Shown here in pieces: positions 1 to 12,800 of a stretch of DNA of 64,000 nt; within the stretch, counting starts at the first letter, position 1; each line of letters starts with the position of its first letter. Position numbers and translations under genes: made by a program. The notes beneath the pieces were generated by a model. The model was not told where the DNA came from. It made no database searches and saw only the letters and a program-made list of their open reading frames with translations. This DNA is from Ectocarpus siliculosus. Lineage: Eukaryota > Sar > Phaeophyceae > Ectocarpales > Ectocarpaceae. The stretch covers positions 447,792 through 511,791 of the forward strand of contig FN648785.1 of the NCBI GenBank assembly GCA_000310025.1. Reading direction: 5' to 3'.

Positions 1-1038
1 ATCTCAAATGCTGTGCGGGCGGTGGCGAGGCACTCTCACGAGCCAAAGAAGAGCCACTGGAAGGCGGCCCAGAAGATTCTGAATTATCTTCTGGAGACGG
101 CACATCTAACTTTGAAGTACAAGCAGGACACTATGGTAGACGTAGGCACGTTGGTGTACGTAGACGCAGACTTCGCCAGTAAGGCCACTGACCGTAGATC
201 AGTTTCGGGAGCACTAGTTCTTGTAGCTGACTGTCTTGTTGCTTGGATTTCTAGGACGCAGAAATGTGTCACACTTTCAACCACTGAAGCAGAGTATGTT
301 GCGATGGGTGACGGTGTGAAAGAGGCTCTGTTTGTCAACGGAATGCTCGAGTTCTTGAGGCCTAGTGAGAAGCTTGGTAAGATCCAGGTACGCGAGGATA
401 ACGAGGGTGCAATTGCACTTGCTGAGAATCCACTTAGTTCGTGTAACAGTAAGCACATTGACGTGAGGCACCATTTTCTTCGGAATTTGACAGAAGAGGG
501 AGTGTTGGAAATCAGTCATGTCGCTAGCGAAAGACAGCATGCGGACATCCTGACGAAGGCGCTGCCGAGAGATCTTTTTGAAGTTCATCGTAATTTTGCT
601 CTAGGCTCGAGATCTGAGAAGTAGATAGAGGTCTGAGTCGTGTTTTCAATTTTTGCTATTTCTGATATATATTTGGTCTGGTCGAGACAACAGCCCCAAG
701 GGAGGGTGTTCGTGATTATTGCTGCTGTGTGTCGACAAGGAGCGCAGAACACTAACAGGAAGTTCAAATAACGGGACTGTCGTTTGGTAGGAATGTTTCT
801 AGGAATGTTCTTCGTGGATGGTGTTCTCGGTATGTCGGATGGTTCATAGACCCGAGCGTGTTCTCGGTATGTCGGATAGTACATTGGTCCGAGTTCCATG
901 TTTTGTGTGTTGGTCGAGCGACATGGCTGATGCTGCGGTGCTCGCGCACCCAGCTCACTCCACCTTTTGACCTGTTCTCCTGGTCCAAGGTCTCATCAAT
1001 ACAACATCTTTTCCCCAGAAGCCACGAGTTTACCAACA
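1..1038 (+). mobile_element. Copia-type LTR retrotransposon fossil, 3' end
   Basis: The left edge of the window cuts this element. What remains is the 3' end of pol (reading frame 13-624) and the downstream LTR. The frame shows the Ty1/Copia RNase H signature: YVDADFAS near the start, then LSTTEAEYVA, the DNEGAIALAENP block and the closing KHIDVRHHFLR and DILTKALP motifs. A purine-rich tract (about 694-706) follows, directly before the LTR. Ty1/Copia family assignment is firm. Because the 5' part is outside the window I cannot say whether the whole element is present. The visible part shows no obvious decay, which suggests a fairly young insertion. Confidence 0.88.
707..1038 (+). repeat. Probable 3' LTR of the Copia element
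   Basis: The stretch begins TGTTCGTGATTATT just after the polypurine tract and ends ACCAACA, so it has TG...CA borders about 332 bases apart. It contains a direct repeat of 20 bases, GTGTTCTCGGTATGTCGGAT at 821-840 and again at 858-877. The ends are inferred from these signals only, since the 5' LTR is not in the window. Confidence 0.6.
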
Positions 1039-2335
1039 ATCTGCGGGTCGGTTAGGTTCATGCTGGCTCTGCTGTGGATGAAGAAACGGGGTAACGAAAC
1101 ACGAGCAGGCACGTACTTCGTGTCTCGAGACTTGGAAGATGATAGTATTGCTGTAGCCCTTGAACAAGGCCGAAAACATAAACGCCGGTCGTGGGGGGCG
1201 CGGGCGTGCCACCAAGATGCTTGCACGCCGAAGTATAGCCGCGGCAGCTGCTGCATCTCCCGTGTGCGTGCGAGACGTGTTAGGGTAGATGCGGGGTATC
1301 GATGTACGCCTGTGCGGTTCCGTGTGCGTCGGCAACGACAAAAAATACGGGGAGAATCCTGCCTGAAGCCGCGTGCGTGTAGTGCGAATCTGGATAGATA
1401 GTTAGGTGTTTCGTTGACATGACACCTACAAGCCAATAAAAGTCACGGGTACCCGTGGGATACAGCCGTGGACACATGATCAGCGACGAATCTCTTGGGC
1501 ATGTAGTTCTAGTCTTCATTTTCAAACGGAACACAAGGTAGACATGGCGCTCCCCTGGAGTCAACAAGCTGAATGAGACAATCGAACAGCACGCGGCGAT
1601 ATGTACGATTAGCGCACGTACGTGAATCGACAGAATTTGGACTCCAAAGCGAAACAGCACTTTCTAGTGGAGCGGAGTGGTGATGTGACCCCACCCGTCG
1701 TCGACAGCAGGGGCGTCGAGGTTTCCCGCTTGTTACATGGATACCACCACCAGCTCGATGACACCACCTACGGGGAAATCCTCTTTTGAATAAGGCCATT
1801 ATGTCCTGGAGCAAGCACGGCAGAGAAAACGGCAAGAGAGGTCGCGCGCACCTGCCGACGATTGGTAGGAGTTTGGAGAGAAACTGGACTACAATATACT
1901 CGGCATATGGTGTATTTCTGTGCAGTCACGGTATCAACACGGCGGTCCCGTCTTGTGCAGTTGCCGCAGGGACAAAACACACGAACAAGCATAAAGCGTT
2001 TTGTGCCCCCCCCTCCTTTACTTCCTTCACTTTGCTGTGGATCGGGGTTGGTCCTGTCGGTTTCTTTGTTCAGCACGCGGGAACGCACACAGCATAGTTT
2101 TGTTTCCTCTGCTTTTTCAATATCTTTTGCTCCGTAGACATGAACACATTTGGGTACATAACACAACAAGTGCTGCGTAACGAGGCGCACATCTGATTGC
2201 AAGAACCAATTCTGCTTCTTCCGGCTTCGTTTATTTGCTGGTATTCTACCAGGTTGGGGAGGTCCTATATTCTGCTGTAGTGGATATGTTTTGGGTTGAC
2301 CATCTGAACAGCGTATGGATTTGAACCGCGACACC
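1039..2335. other. Intergenic, no gene recognised
   Basis: Several open frames exist on both strands, but none shows a known domain, a credible splice pattern or consistent codon use. I see no RNA gene or repeat that I can name here. Confidence 0.5.
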
Positions 2336-2343
2336 CGCTGTAC

Positions 2344-2784
2344 GGGTCTCCCACACTTTCTACAGTTGTCCCAAACGACCCATGGGACTCCCATGGGTGA
2401 CTCATGGGTCACCCATGGACCGCCCATGGGCACCCCGCTAGGCTAATGGGTAGCCCATGGTCACCCATGGGCGGCCCATGGGCAACCCATGGAAAGCCCC
2501 ATATGGGCGGCCAATGAGAGCCCTTTGACCGATAACCAGTGTACTCCTAAACAACAGATTAACTGCTTTGGGACGAGCACTATAGCGGCTAATAACCCTA
2601 ACGCTGACCTTAACCCTAACCCCAAGCCCACACGATACGTGCGAGGTTGCCGCTGGTGGCTAAGTTCTAGGTTGATATGCCGGTGGCGAAGTTCTAGGTT
2701 TAAGTGCCCACGGTGGCACTTCATGGGCCGCCCATGGGCCGCCCATGGGCGGTTAAACAAAACTGTCAGTAGTGTGGGAGATTG
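2344..2784. mobile_element. Non-autonomous TIR element (MITE-like), CCCATGGG family, copy 1
   Basis: Inverted terminal repeats of about 35 bases bound the element. The left end contains CTCCCACACTTTCTACAG followed by CCCATGGG, and the right end is its near reverse complement finishing GTGTGGGAGATTG. The 8-base sequence CGCTGTAC lies directly outside both ends (2336-2343 and 2785-2792) and looks like a target site duplication. The interior has many copies of the palindrome CCCATGGG and a short CCCTAA-rich stretch near 2593-2622. It codes for nothing. Eight-base duplications fit hAT-, P- or Mutator-type transposases, but the family is not determined. It shares both ends and interior with the copy at 11596-12055. 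Confidence 0.72.
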
Positions 2785-2792
2785 CGCTGTAC

Positions 2793-4359
2793 CGCCTTTC
2801 TCGAGGTTTACCGCCTTCTTCAGGGACCTGGCCGAAAAAGCGATGGCTCGTAAAAGGATGTCTGTAGAATACGCTGGCCTGTGGTGAAGGACGCCGACTG
2901 TCTCTATTTGTACTTTCCCACCAAGTGGAGGTGCTAGAAACAGCGTACGCACGCTTAGAGCTCCAGTGCGGCACACTAACAACCAATTGCATCAGGGTCA
3001 AGGAAGGGTTACGGAGGGCTGCAGCTGGGCCAACAAAAACGCAACTGAGTGAGCGTGCACACCGTGTCAACAGACGGCGACTAGGGGTATCGACATCGAT
3101 AAACACCACACAGGGATAACAACAGCTGAGTACCAGCATAACATTACCCAGGGATAACATTGATAGACATAGCCAGGCCCCCGCCGCAACCCACAGCACC
3201 TCAAGCAAGAGTAATCAGCAGCACAGCAGCAGCACCAGGGGGAGATATCGATGCGTCTTGCAGCGGATGACCTCATAGGTCACGCCGCTGCAGCAGTATC
3301 ATCGCAGGCCTTCCACCCCGTTTGAAGCAGGCGTGGATTATCATTGCGTCCACGACGTTCGGGTACTGGACCTCGCATGTTCGCGTCCAGAGCATGATGT
3401 GTTGCACCTGCCGTCTCTCGTGCAACTACTACAACTACAGCAGCTGCTGAACAATGGCACCCATTTTCAAGCGCGGTGAGTGGATGATTCGGACAGTCCC
3501 GAGTTGCCTTTGACCAAGAAGATCACACGTTATTTAGAGAGGCTCAAGCCTGCCTTATCTATACAGGAGTCCTTGAAGTACACCGAGTACCGAGCTCGAG
3601 TCATGGTAAAGTAAAGGGGTGCAGAAGTCGGGATCACACTGTCTCCAGACGTGAGTCCAAGGGCGGCGCTGAGTCAGCAATCAGCAACAAAAACGAATGA
3701 GCATGGTATGACACGTGTGACGTGGACGTGTGACGTTTTTTTTAATTTGATATGACACAACGAATCCATCTTTATCATAGAGTCTGAGACAGATTAGTTT
3801 TCGATTCTTGATTTCAAGTCTAGCGCCGGGCTGCTTGCTTGATTTGTGATTGGAGAGAGAGAAACACACACAGAGAACAGCCAGACAGCCAGCCAGCGAC
3901 AGAGGGCATGGGAGGGCGGTGAAATGAATGACGTCAACTAAGAGTAGGGCTGGAGAGGAAACGGGAAACGGGGCGTGTTGTTGGCATCGGCAGTCGGGGA
4001 GATATGCGGACCTACTCGCCGAAGATGAAATCTACAGATCTAAAGAGAGTCTCTTTCTCTCGGGTAACATCTCGCCGAGATATGCCGAATCCATCTGAGA
4101 ACAGTATTGCTTAGGTTAGGATATTTGCAGGCCAGGATAATGGTGCAGGATTCAAGCAACTGGCGGCATGGCAGGCTACCACTGGTGATCCTGCTAGCCG
4201 CCACGGCACCATAGTGGGCCCGAACGCGCCCAATTGGACCCTCGGCATGAAACGGGTTGTCGAAGAGCATTTGGATCCTCGGCATGAACGGGTTGTTGAA
4301 GAGCGGAGGGCCGTTTGAAAAAAGAAGTTCCGACCACCACCAGAAAAATTCGCCTCCCA
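2793..4359. other. Intergenic, upstream of the spondin pair
   Basis: No gene is recognised. Around 3110-3170 there are repeated CAGGGATAACA-like motifs, and 3325-3480 is open for roughly 50 codons in one plus frame without any domain I know. The part after about 3950 presumably holds the promoter of the first spondin gene. Confidence 0.4.
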
Positions 4360-4379
4360 AAGATCCGTTTCCACCTCCA

Positions 4380-4495
4380 CGAACTTCACCGTCCCTCCAG
4401 CCGCCACACGCCCACACACACCCACATCCGCCTCCTCCTCTCACATCTTCATCTCTCGTCGAACTTTCCAAACCGAATCTACACAACAAGACAAG
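4380..4495 (+). promoter_or_regulatory. CA-rich 5' leader of spondin gene 1
   Basis: A pyrimidine/CA-rich leader (CCACACGCCCACACACACCC and following) runs up to the ATG at 4496. The second gene has a matching leader at about 9776-9860 with CACACACACACAC. Conservation between the tandem copies while introns diverged suggests a 5' UTR or core promoter role. No TATA box is obvious. Confidence 0.35.
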
Positions 4496-7400
4496 ATGGT
4501 GAAGTTCACTGCCGGATTCGCTCTCGCCTCGGTGCTCTCCTTGGCCCACGCCACTGACTTCAAGGCGAGTGAGCTGTGTGTCAGCCGTTGCCATCAGGAA
4601 CAAGAGCGACTTGCTGTGTGTCGTGTTTGTTCATGTCTCCTCCTTGTAGTCGAGGGACCTGCAATTTTTCATGTGCTAGCTAACGCAGGATCAAACGGTG
4701 TGCCGTGTGCTGTCGTTGTCGACATGCACGGTAGTAGTGTCTCGAGTCACTGCACCGCGCGTTCACTTGAGCTACGAAGACCACGGGCGCTACTGCTGCT
4801 GCTGTGCTGTGTCATTAAACCTGCTCTGCGTGTTCTGTTCTCGTTCGGCGCCCTCGTTGTATCTTCCTGTAGTCTAAATACACCCCCCCGTTCTCCCGTG
4901 TTCCCCATGATCACAGGTTCGCGTGAGGAACCTGACCTACCTGCAGCCCTTCTCGCCCATGCTCGTGGTGGCGCACACCAACGTGAGTTAGACTACACTG
5001 CTTGTCCAGCTAGGTGTGCTTTACCGTAGACTACAGGGTCAGTTTGGGAGAAGACTAATTTGTCTCTCCTTGCAGGAAGTTGCGAGGCTGGTATCTTGCT
5101 GGTACATACGTACAGAACGTGTGCAGCAGGGTCTAGTCAGCCGGTCAGCCCCATTCGTGAAGTACGTCGTATACTGTATATCTATCACTGCCAGGCGCAG
5201 AGAAGAAGTGTGGCCTGCACATGGAGGTGCAGGCAGCTGCCTCCTGGCCGCAACAACTGTATGTATGTACCTCCTGTATTGCTCACAAGTGATACTCACT
5301 CGGTATTTGTTACTTTCTACAACAGCACAGAGCCTTTCGTTTTTCGCTCCACGTAGCAGGTTGTTGGCTGGTTCCTACAGCAGTATAATCTTCGTTAGTA
5401 GCACGAACGGTGGTTCTTGTTGTTGAGTAAACAATAGGAATAATTGCCGAATACGTCTCCCAGCACCGCGGGAGGAAGTATTCTTTATTTCGTCCGTCTG
5501 GTGTGATGTCCCCCGAGACAGCGTCAACAGCAAAGAGGTCTGGTCTGTTTCAGAATAGATGGGATAAACCCAACCAACAACGAGTGCGTCAGAACGCATC
5601 CGCACGACGGCGGTAATTGTTCAAAATTTTACGCGCGCGTCTTCTTTTTAGTAGTGGCGAGGTTTTGGACAAACGTTTTGGCGTGGAAAGACCCGGAGAC
5701 GTACGCGTACTTCCACCAAAGGCATCCTGTCGGCTGGGGGAATACCTTCATCGCTCTTCAGACCCCAGCGTGCCCCTTTCGGGACCTGTAGAGTCGATGA
5801 TGTACTCGGAAGAATGGGAAAGAGCAAGTACTGGACGAGGTCTAGTTTTATATTTGAGTACATACTGTGGAAGTGCCAACGTGACGACGAAAACAACAAC
5901 GATCCGCACTAACTGCGTGCTGTTGTTGCGGACAAGGGATGCACAACAACCCCCGCCCCGCCCCTCTCGTTCACGCTCAACGCAAGAGACGGGTTGTTGA
6001 TAGATTATATTTTGTCTGTTTCGTTCAAAATGATCTATCTTCGTAGCCCCCAAATGTTGCGATACCAACGGCAAAGGCCGGGCGACATGCTCCATCCCTG
6101 AACCAAATCCCCGCGTACGTATGTATGTATCAATTCCTGTTTCTTGTTCTTTTTTTCTGTATTTTTCTACAGGACGTGGCCCTCTTCAAGGAGGGCCTCC
6201 CGGCCAGCGACGCCATCAAGCTTATGGCGGAGGACGGCGACAACTCGGCTCTCCTTGTGAGTCCTGGTGCTCGCTCTTGACGACACATGTTGTAGTTCCG
6301 CGTTTCGAAATGTTGGTCGACCTATTGATCGAAGTATTTGTGCGGGTGGTTCCGAAACCGTCACAAGCGAGAGAGTGCGCGGGCAAAACCACCCCCTCTT
6401 GACTTGTTGTTGAGATCGGGTCATGTCATTGCGGTCATCAAGGGGTTCTACTCAATAGTGTTGACTCCCTATCCCACGCTTCTACGCCCTTACTCGAGAA
6501 TATTGTAGTTCGGATGCAATCCCGCAATCGTTGTGATTTGGTCAGTGACATGGTCAGGAGCTACAGGTTTCTTTCGTCGACGATACACTTCCAAGTACTA
6601 TGTAGTGACGATTTGCTGTGAATTCACTGATGTGTTATCTCGGTGTTTTGCTTGATCAGGAGCTTGCGGCGTCGGACGACGTGGCCCCGTACATCTGCGG
6701 TGCCGTCGCGGGAGAAGGCCCTGTCTTCCCCGGAGAGACGTGGAGGGGAACGCTGACCATCGACGAGAGCGCCTGCCCCGACCCGGTCTACAGCGTCGTC
6801 AGCATGCTCAGTGAGTCGCAGAACATGCATGTTGTTGACATCGATTGTACACAAGTAAAGGGTGCTCGTGTTGTGTACTCATGTGCCGTGAACGTCATCA
6901 CGGCACATGTATTGGAAACAGGGCATGTTCGGACGACTTGTGGGGTTCTGCATGTCGCTAATGTTCTACACCGTGTGACTTAGGTCATGAAACGACGTCC
7001 AATATTGTGTCCCACCCCCATCTAACCCTTCTCTGCTCGTTCCGCCGACTCCGCGGTTTTGTTGCAGTCAACACCAACGATGCCTTTGTGGGCATCGACT
7101 CTGACGACCTCAACGTGTACGGCAGCTCGAAGGTGTTCCCGCCCGCCTTCGATGCCGGTAAGGATGACGAGAGGTTAATTTTGTCGTCCTGGCCCTTGGC
7201 GGTGATCGCAGCTTCGTCCCGTGTGCCCGACCATGCCGGGAGTTTCCATGAGCAAAGCCTGTTGGGGTTTCCCACCCGGGTGAAGCGGTTTTGCCTCAGT
7301 GGTGTGATATTGACCACACCGTAGTTCGCTGATCTGACGATCAAGGCGTTTCTTTATTTCTCTCGCCGGCGCCAGGAAAGAGAAGCTCTGATTTGGGGTG

Positions 7401-8065
7401 GATCTCGTGAATTGAGTGGGTCTCGCTAGGCATGTGCTTGCGGCAATCCGTGGCCACAGGCACATGGTTGCATGTATGGGAAGGAAGTCACGCTTTCAAG
7501 AAATGATAACCAAAAGCTACCGACCTGATGGTAGCAGCCTCTCGATCAGTACACCCTACTGTAAGCTTCATTTTGAGTTCGCAGCCGTCACGGTGTTGAG
7601 CCTGTACCCATCCTTCCCTTGGCCTAACTCGAACGAATCGAGGTCAGCTGACCGTAAGAATCCATGCTTGCACCTTTGTTTGCTTGGGGTGTGTGCCGGA
7701 CGCTGCGGGAATAGGGTACCGAGTTGCATGGCATTAGCAGGCGCGCCTTGGAGGTTGGTTTGTGGCACTCTACGATGGCAAGAAATGCAGAACCTGCTAC
7801 GCGACATACTGAGGACAGAACCTTTTATCCATGCCTGTACCTTTTTTTCTGGACGTTCGCCTGAACAGGTACCGAGGCCAACAACGAGCTGTGCACCCAC
7901 ATCCCTGGCCCTGCGTGCCCGGCCGACAGCGGCAACATGGAGGACGTACCCGGAGAGGAGTTCATCCACGTGCACCGCGGCTTCCACGGGGTGGGCCCGG
8001 ACCTGGGCGAGGCCAACTACGACTGGCGCAACCCGGTCGCCGAGGTCTTCATCGCCCGCCAGTAG
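4496..8065 (+). CDS. Secreted spondin-domain protein, copy 1 (6 exons)
   Basis: Exons: 4496-4564, 4917-4982, 6173-6256, 6660-6810, 7068-7157, 7869-8065. The phases join exactly to give 218 residues. Residues 1-19 (MVKFTAGFALASVLSLAHA) form a typical signal peptide with an AHA cleavage site. The rest is one spondin N-type domain: VRVRNLTYLQPFSP, then VVAHTN, the AEDGDNS block, PGETW, the SML/NTNDAFVGIDS block and the C-terminal YDWRNPVAEVFIAR. Spondin domains occur in extracellular matrix proteins of animals and in secreted proteins of bacteria and algae. Here the protein is only the signal peptide plus the domain, so it is probably an extracellular or cell-wall protein whose ligand I cannot name. 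Intron 1 has a GC donor (AAG|GCGAGT). The start is fixed by the signal peptide and by the identical start in the second copy. Confidence 0.92.
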
Positions 8066-9734
8066 ACGATACTCGTCGCAGATTGATGCAGGCTGAACAT
8101 CTGGCGGCGTCGGCATCGCCCTAGAGTTTCGTGTTTTTTGGTGTTCCAAAGTGTTACGGGGAAGGACGTTGCGTTCCGACATGTAGGTTCTTTCGTTGAT
8201 GTCGATGGTCTCGCGGCACCGGCGTCAACTGTAGTTGACGGATTCGCGTTGGCATAAATGTTTCGTTCTTCCCGTTTTTAGCGTGTTTTGCTTGAAGCGG
8301 TGAATGGGGAGTGCATGGAAGGTATATTATATTTGTTGGAATATCTTCTGTACGATTGATTGTAAGGGTGTGGCAGCCAAAGGCCCAACCCCAGATATTG
8401 ACGTGCCTTCTTCTTCAATGACTCTCCTTGGAGATAATATACCGTCCGTACTTTCATCCGGTGGTGTGTTGTTGCCGTTGGTATCGCCTGCGCTGGCCCA
8501 ACCCACCAATGATTGTGTCGAATGATGCTTTTCGGCGAATTTAAGCACTTGAGTGTACTTCATGTTCCAAGGCGACCAGAGGGGAGGCTCCAACAGGCTG
8601 TGCGGAGTTGCGTCCCCGGCCTTTCTTTGTCGGCGAAGAATGCCCTACATTGTGCCTTGAGATACTGTCGGCACGTTTGCAGAGGCCTTCTCACGGTCGT
8701 TGTGCCGTTAGGGAGACAGGGCGCCCGGGCCCGCATGAAACCTTATCCCTGTGCCTGGCTCAAACTTCTGGACCGACTCCCTGCTAGACAGCCTTGGCGT
8801 GTATCTGTCCTCACGCCTTTCGGTATTCAGCTTTAGCACGGCACCAACAACGTGCGGTCCAAACTGTTCCACCCGTTCAAGAATAACGGAACGTCCGTAA
8901 CGTGAAGGATCACAACAAAATCACCTTAGCGTAACGATGACCGGAAAGTAATTGGGCACGATCTTTCAAAAGAAGAAAAACAGGTACTTGTAAGGGCGCA
9001 CGGAGTCTTGCCCACGCGGATATATCCACCACTCGAGACGGACGAAACGTGAGCAGCTGCTAACACAGCTGTTACACTACATAGCTGCCTGTGGCAGTCG
9101 AACTCGTGGTGATTTCGAGGGAGGGAAGGTCCCTCACTCGTCATGTCTCCAATGCGTTGTTGTAGTGCTTTTCGATAGTATCCTCGTCCGCTGAGGTCTG
9201 GACGTTTCACAAGCCCCCCCCGACTATTTTGGGTCGAGGGTTTTTGCACGATATTCTCAACTACAAGCAACTGTTGCCCGAGGGGCAACTTCGAGCCTTC
9301 AAATCCAAATTTCGAGCAGCCAACCTCGCCAACGTTGTCGCTCCTTGTATTGTTGTGAACTGTGGTAGGCCGCCCTCGTGATAAATAATAAAGCCAATTT
9401 TTACAAACCCCTCGCGGCACGTGGCTATGCGTTCTGTTTTGAAAATGTGCATAATAAAAATATATGAACAAATAAAAACACAGAAAGACTACCCGTTCGA
9501 AAACCATAGCTAACAAGGGATGGATGGATCTGGTGATGAATGCAGTTTTTTCAGTGAGTGGAGGGAAACTGACAGGACTCGGGGCATATTGTTCTTCCCG
9601 TTTTCCCGGGACACGAGAGGCATCATTTCTCATATCGATCTGTCAATAGAAAGAGAACTTTCGTAAAAAAAAGCAGGGAACTTGTTCTCCAATGTAGCAC
9701 ATTAAGCCGGTTGAAAAGAAGGTCCGTATCATCG
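8066..9734. other. Spacer between the two spondin genes
   Basis: The first 800 bases are the duplicated 3' flank of gene 1. The remainder has no recognised gene. A 235-codon minus-strand open frame (8926-9633) exists but shows no domain and includes an AT-rich, biased stretch, so I do not call it. Confidence 0.5.
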
Positions 9735-9775
9735 CATCTCCGAAGATCCGGCTACTCCCTTGCCGAACACCCACG

Positions 9776-9860
9776 CATCACACACACACACACACTCCAA
9801 CCTCGTTCTCACATTCTCCTCTCTCTCGTAACTCTTCCCCAAACCGCATCAAGACGCAAG
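9776..9860 (+). promoter_or_regulatory. CA-rich 5' leader of spondin gene 2
   Basis: A (CA)n tract at about 9780-9795 is followed by a CT-rich stretch up to the ATG at 9861. It is comparable in position and composition with the leader of the first copy. Confidence 0.33.
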
Positions 9861-12800
9861 ATGGTCAAGTTCACTGCGGGATTCGCTCTCGCCTCGGTGC
9901 TCTCTTTGGCGAACGCCACTGACTTCAAGGCGAGCGTTATTTGATGTGTTCTCCGTTGCAGCACCCTGACTGACTTTTCTCGTCGCCGAGTCTCCGTTCA
10001 TTGCACGAGGTGAAGTCTATGCAGAATTTCGCCTACAAGCAAGACCGTTGAATGCCATGTGATGAGTCGAAGTCATCACCGCACGTTCGAACGGCTGCTA
10101 CAAAGCTGATACCGATCGCATACAAACGGTATATGTTCTCTGTATTCAGTTCTCGGTTGACGCCAATTGTTTGGCATTCCAGCTTCTTCCCGTTCTCCCG
10201 TGCTCCAATGCATTGTCTCCGTTTCACAGGTTCGCGTGAGGAACCTGACCTACTTGCAGCCCTTTTCGCCCATGTTCGTCGTGGCGCACACCAACGTGAG
10301 TGCGCTACATTACCATGCTGAAAAAAGCCTGACGTGCGCTCTCCAGGTCCTTTTTCCCAGTAGTTCATCCTGAACAGTACTCCGGAGTGTGTGTGTTCAT
10401 GCATCTACAGTATCTGTACCTTAGATACGATATCTGGTAGTAGGTTATATGCAAAAGACCGACGTCCCGTCAGCGCTGTTCGTGCGTTACGTTTATATCA
10501 TACCAGGCACCGGGTAAGATATTAATTACCCCCAGAAGGAGGTGTAGGGCAGCTGCTACGATACGGAGCATACACATTGGGTTATCACCTTTTATTGGCC
10601 TCGAATATCTCCAGAAAAAAAACACCCAAGACACTGCGCAACTACTGCAGTATGCGAACAAGGTGGAAATGCCTGCCGCCTTGTCTATTTCATTTCTGCA
10701 GGACGTGGCCGTTTTCAAGGAGGGATTTCCGGCTAGCGATGCCGTGAAACTGATGGCGGAGGATGGTGATAACTCCGCGCTCGTGGTGGGTCCTGCTTCA
10801 TGCTTGACACAACCTACGTAGCTAGTCGTTGTTGTGAAAAGTGAAATACTTGTTGCCGTAGTGAAATATTCAAGTTCCGTCCATCGAAATTTATGTACGA
10901 TCCGAAAGGCCATCATCGAGAAGGGGCGCGGGCACAACGAGCTCCTTTTCGAGATCGGGTGGCCAGCAAAGTATCATCGGCTGGAATGGCAGCTGACTCC
11001 CGTTGATGTTGAGATCGCGTCCGGTCATCTGCTATTCGTGCGTGCTAGTGCTCATTCCGAGGACACGGATAAGCACGCACGGTATTGTTGGTCCCGGGAT
11101 TATATCCCTTGAGAAATCCCGGTTGCCCGTTGTACTCCCGGTGATGTTTGCCGGCATAGCTTTTACCCGGTGAAATACTGGAACGGGCATCCCACCACTT
11201 TTAAACCGGTTTTGGCTTTGCTTGTCCATAGATAATGTCGACACGAATACTCGCCTACTCCACCACCGCAGAAAATGTGTTTTCTCGGTGTTTGCATGAT
11301 CAGGAGCTTGTGGCCTCCGCCGACGTGGCCCCGTACATCTGCGGTTCCGTAGCGGGGGACGCCCCGGTCTTCCCTGGAGAGACGTGGAGGGGAACGCTGA
11401 CCATCGACGAGAGCGTCTGCCCCGACCCGGTCTACAGCGTCGTCAGCATGCTCAGTGAGTCGCATGCACATGTTGGCGTCGAATAGAAGCAAGGGCATCG
11501 GGGTTACGTATTCGTGGACCAAGACCCTCTTCATGTCGTTATGGTTTGCGTAAACAGCCGACGGCTATTCTGCATGTAGCTCCACAACGTACGACCTCCC
11601 ACAATACCGACAATTTTACTAAACCGTCCATAGGGCACTTGGTGGGCACTTCATGGAACGTCCGTGAGCTGCTCATGGAAAGCCCATATGCTGCCCACGA
11701 ATTGCCCATCGTGGGCACCTCAACATAGAAATTCACCACCGGCATATCAACCTAGTACTTTGCGACCAGCACATCAACCTAGAATTTACCCCCGGCGCCA
11801 ACCTAGCACGTGTCGTGTGGGCTTGAGGTTAAGGTCGCGGTTGGGGTTGGGGGTTAGCTGGTAGGATACCCCTTCAAAAGCAGATTAATCCAGTACCCTG
11901 GTTCCGGTAGAAGGGACCTCATTGACGGTCCATGGGCCGCCCATGTACTGCCCACGGGCTACGCATGGGCTTGTCCGTGGGCATTCCCCATGGCCAGGTC
12001 ATGCGTACCCCATGGGCGGTTCAGCAAAACTGTAAAACGTGTGGGAGACCCACAGCGTACGACTTCAAACCATGATAGGACGTCCAATATTGTGTCCCAC
12101 CCCCCATCTAACCCTTCTCTGCTCGTTCCGCCGACTCCGCGGTTTTGTTGCAGTCAACACCAACGACGCCTTTGTGGGCATCGACTCTGACGACCTCAAC
12201 GTGTACGGAAGCTCCAAAGTGTTCCCGCCCGCTTTCGATGCCGGTGAAGATGCCTGTTTGTTTTTATCGAGGCTCTTGGTCATGCGTTTTCAACATCCAC
12301 GGTGGATGATGCTACCCCATCCCTACTCTTGGTGGAACTCGAACAAGCCGAGGATCGGCTGAGTTTACCCCATGCACTATTGGGTAGACTTTGGTACGCC
12401 TCGATGCCCTTTGCTGCAGGAACATCATGAGGGTGTTGGGATAGAAGCATTAGTCTACCGTAGGACGTCGAACGCTCTGGAGCTATGATAGCTCGTATAT
12501 GGCAATAAATAGGCTTCTTTGATGGTTGATGTGTGGCGCTCTACGGCGGCAAGAAATGCAGAACCTGCTACGCGTTCCTCGCCACACTGAGGACAGAGCC
12601 TGAATCCATCCGTGCCTTTTGCCTGAACATCCGCCTAAAAGTCAACGCCCAACCTTATTTGCTTCCCGATGGCTCGGATCCACCGACGACGCAGGTACCG
12701 AGTCCAACAACGAGCTGTGCACCCACATTCCTGGCCCTGCTTGCCCGGCCGACAGCGGCAACATGGAGGACGGACCCGGCGAAGAATTCATCCACGTGCA

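Noticed and set aside
2593-2622. CCCTAA motifs taken as a telomere remnant
   Set aside because: Only a few interrupted units, located inside a TIR element.
8926-9633. 235-codon open frame on the minus strand between the spondin genes
   Set aside because: No domain, no splice partner and a composition that shifts from AT-rich to GC-rich along its length. Length alone is not convincing in this base composition.
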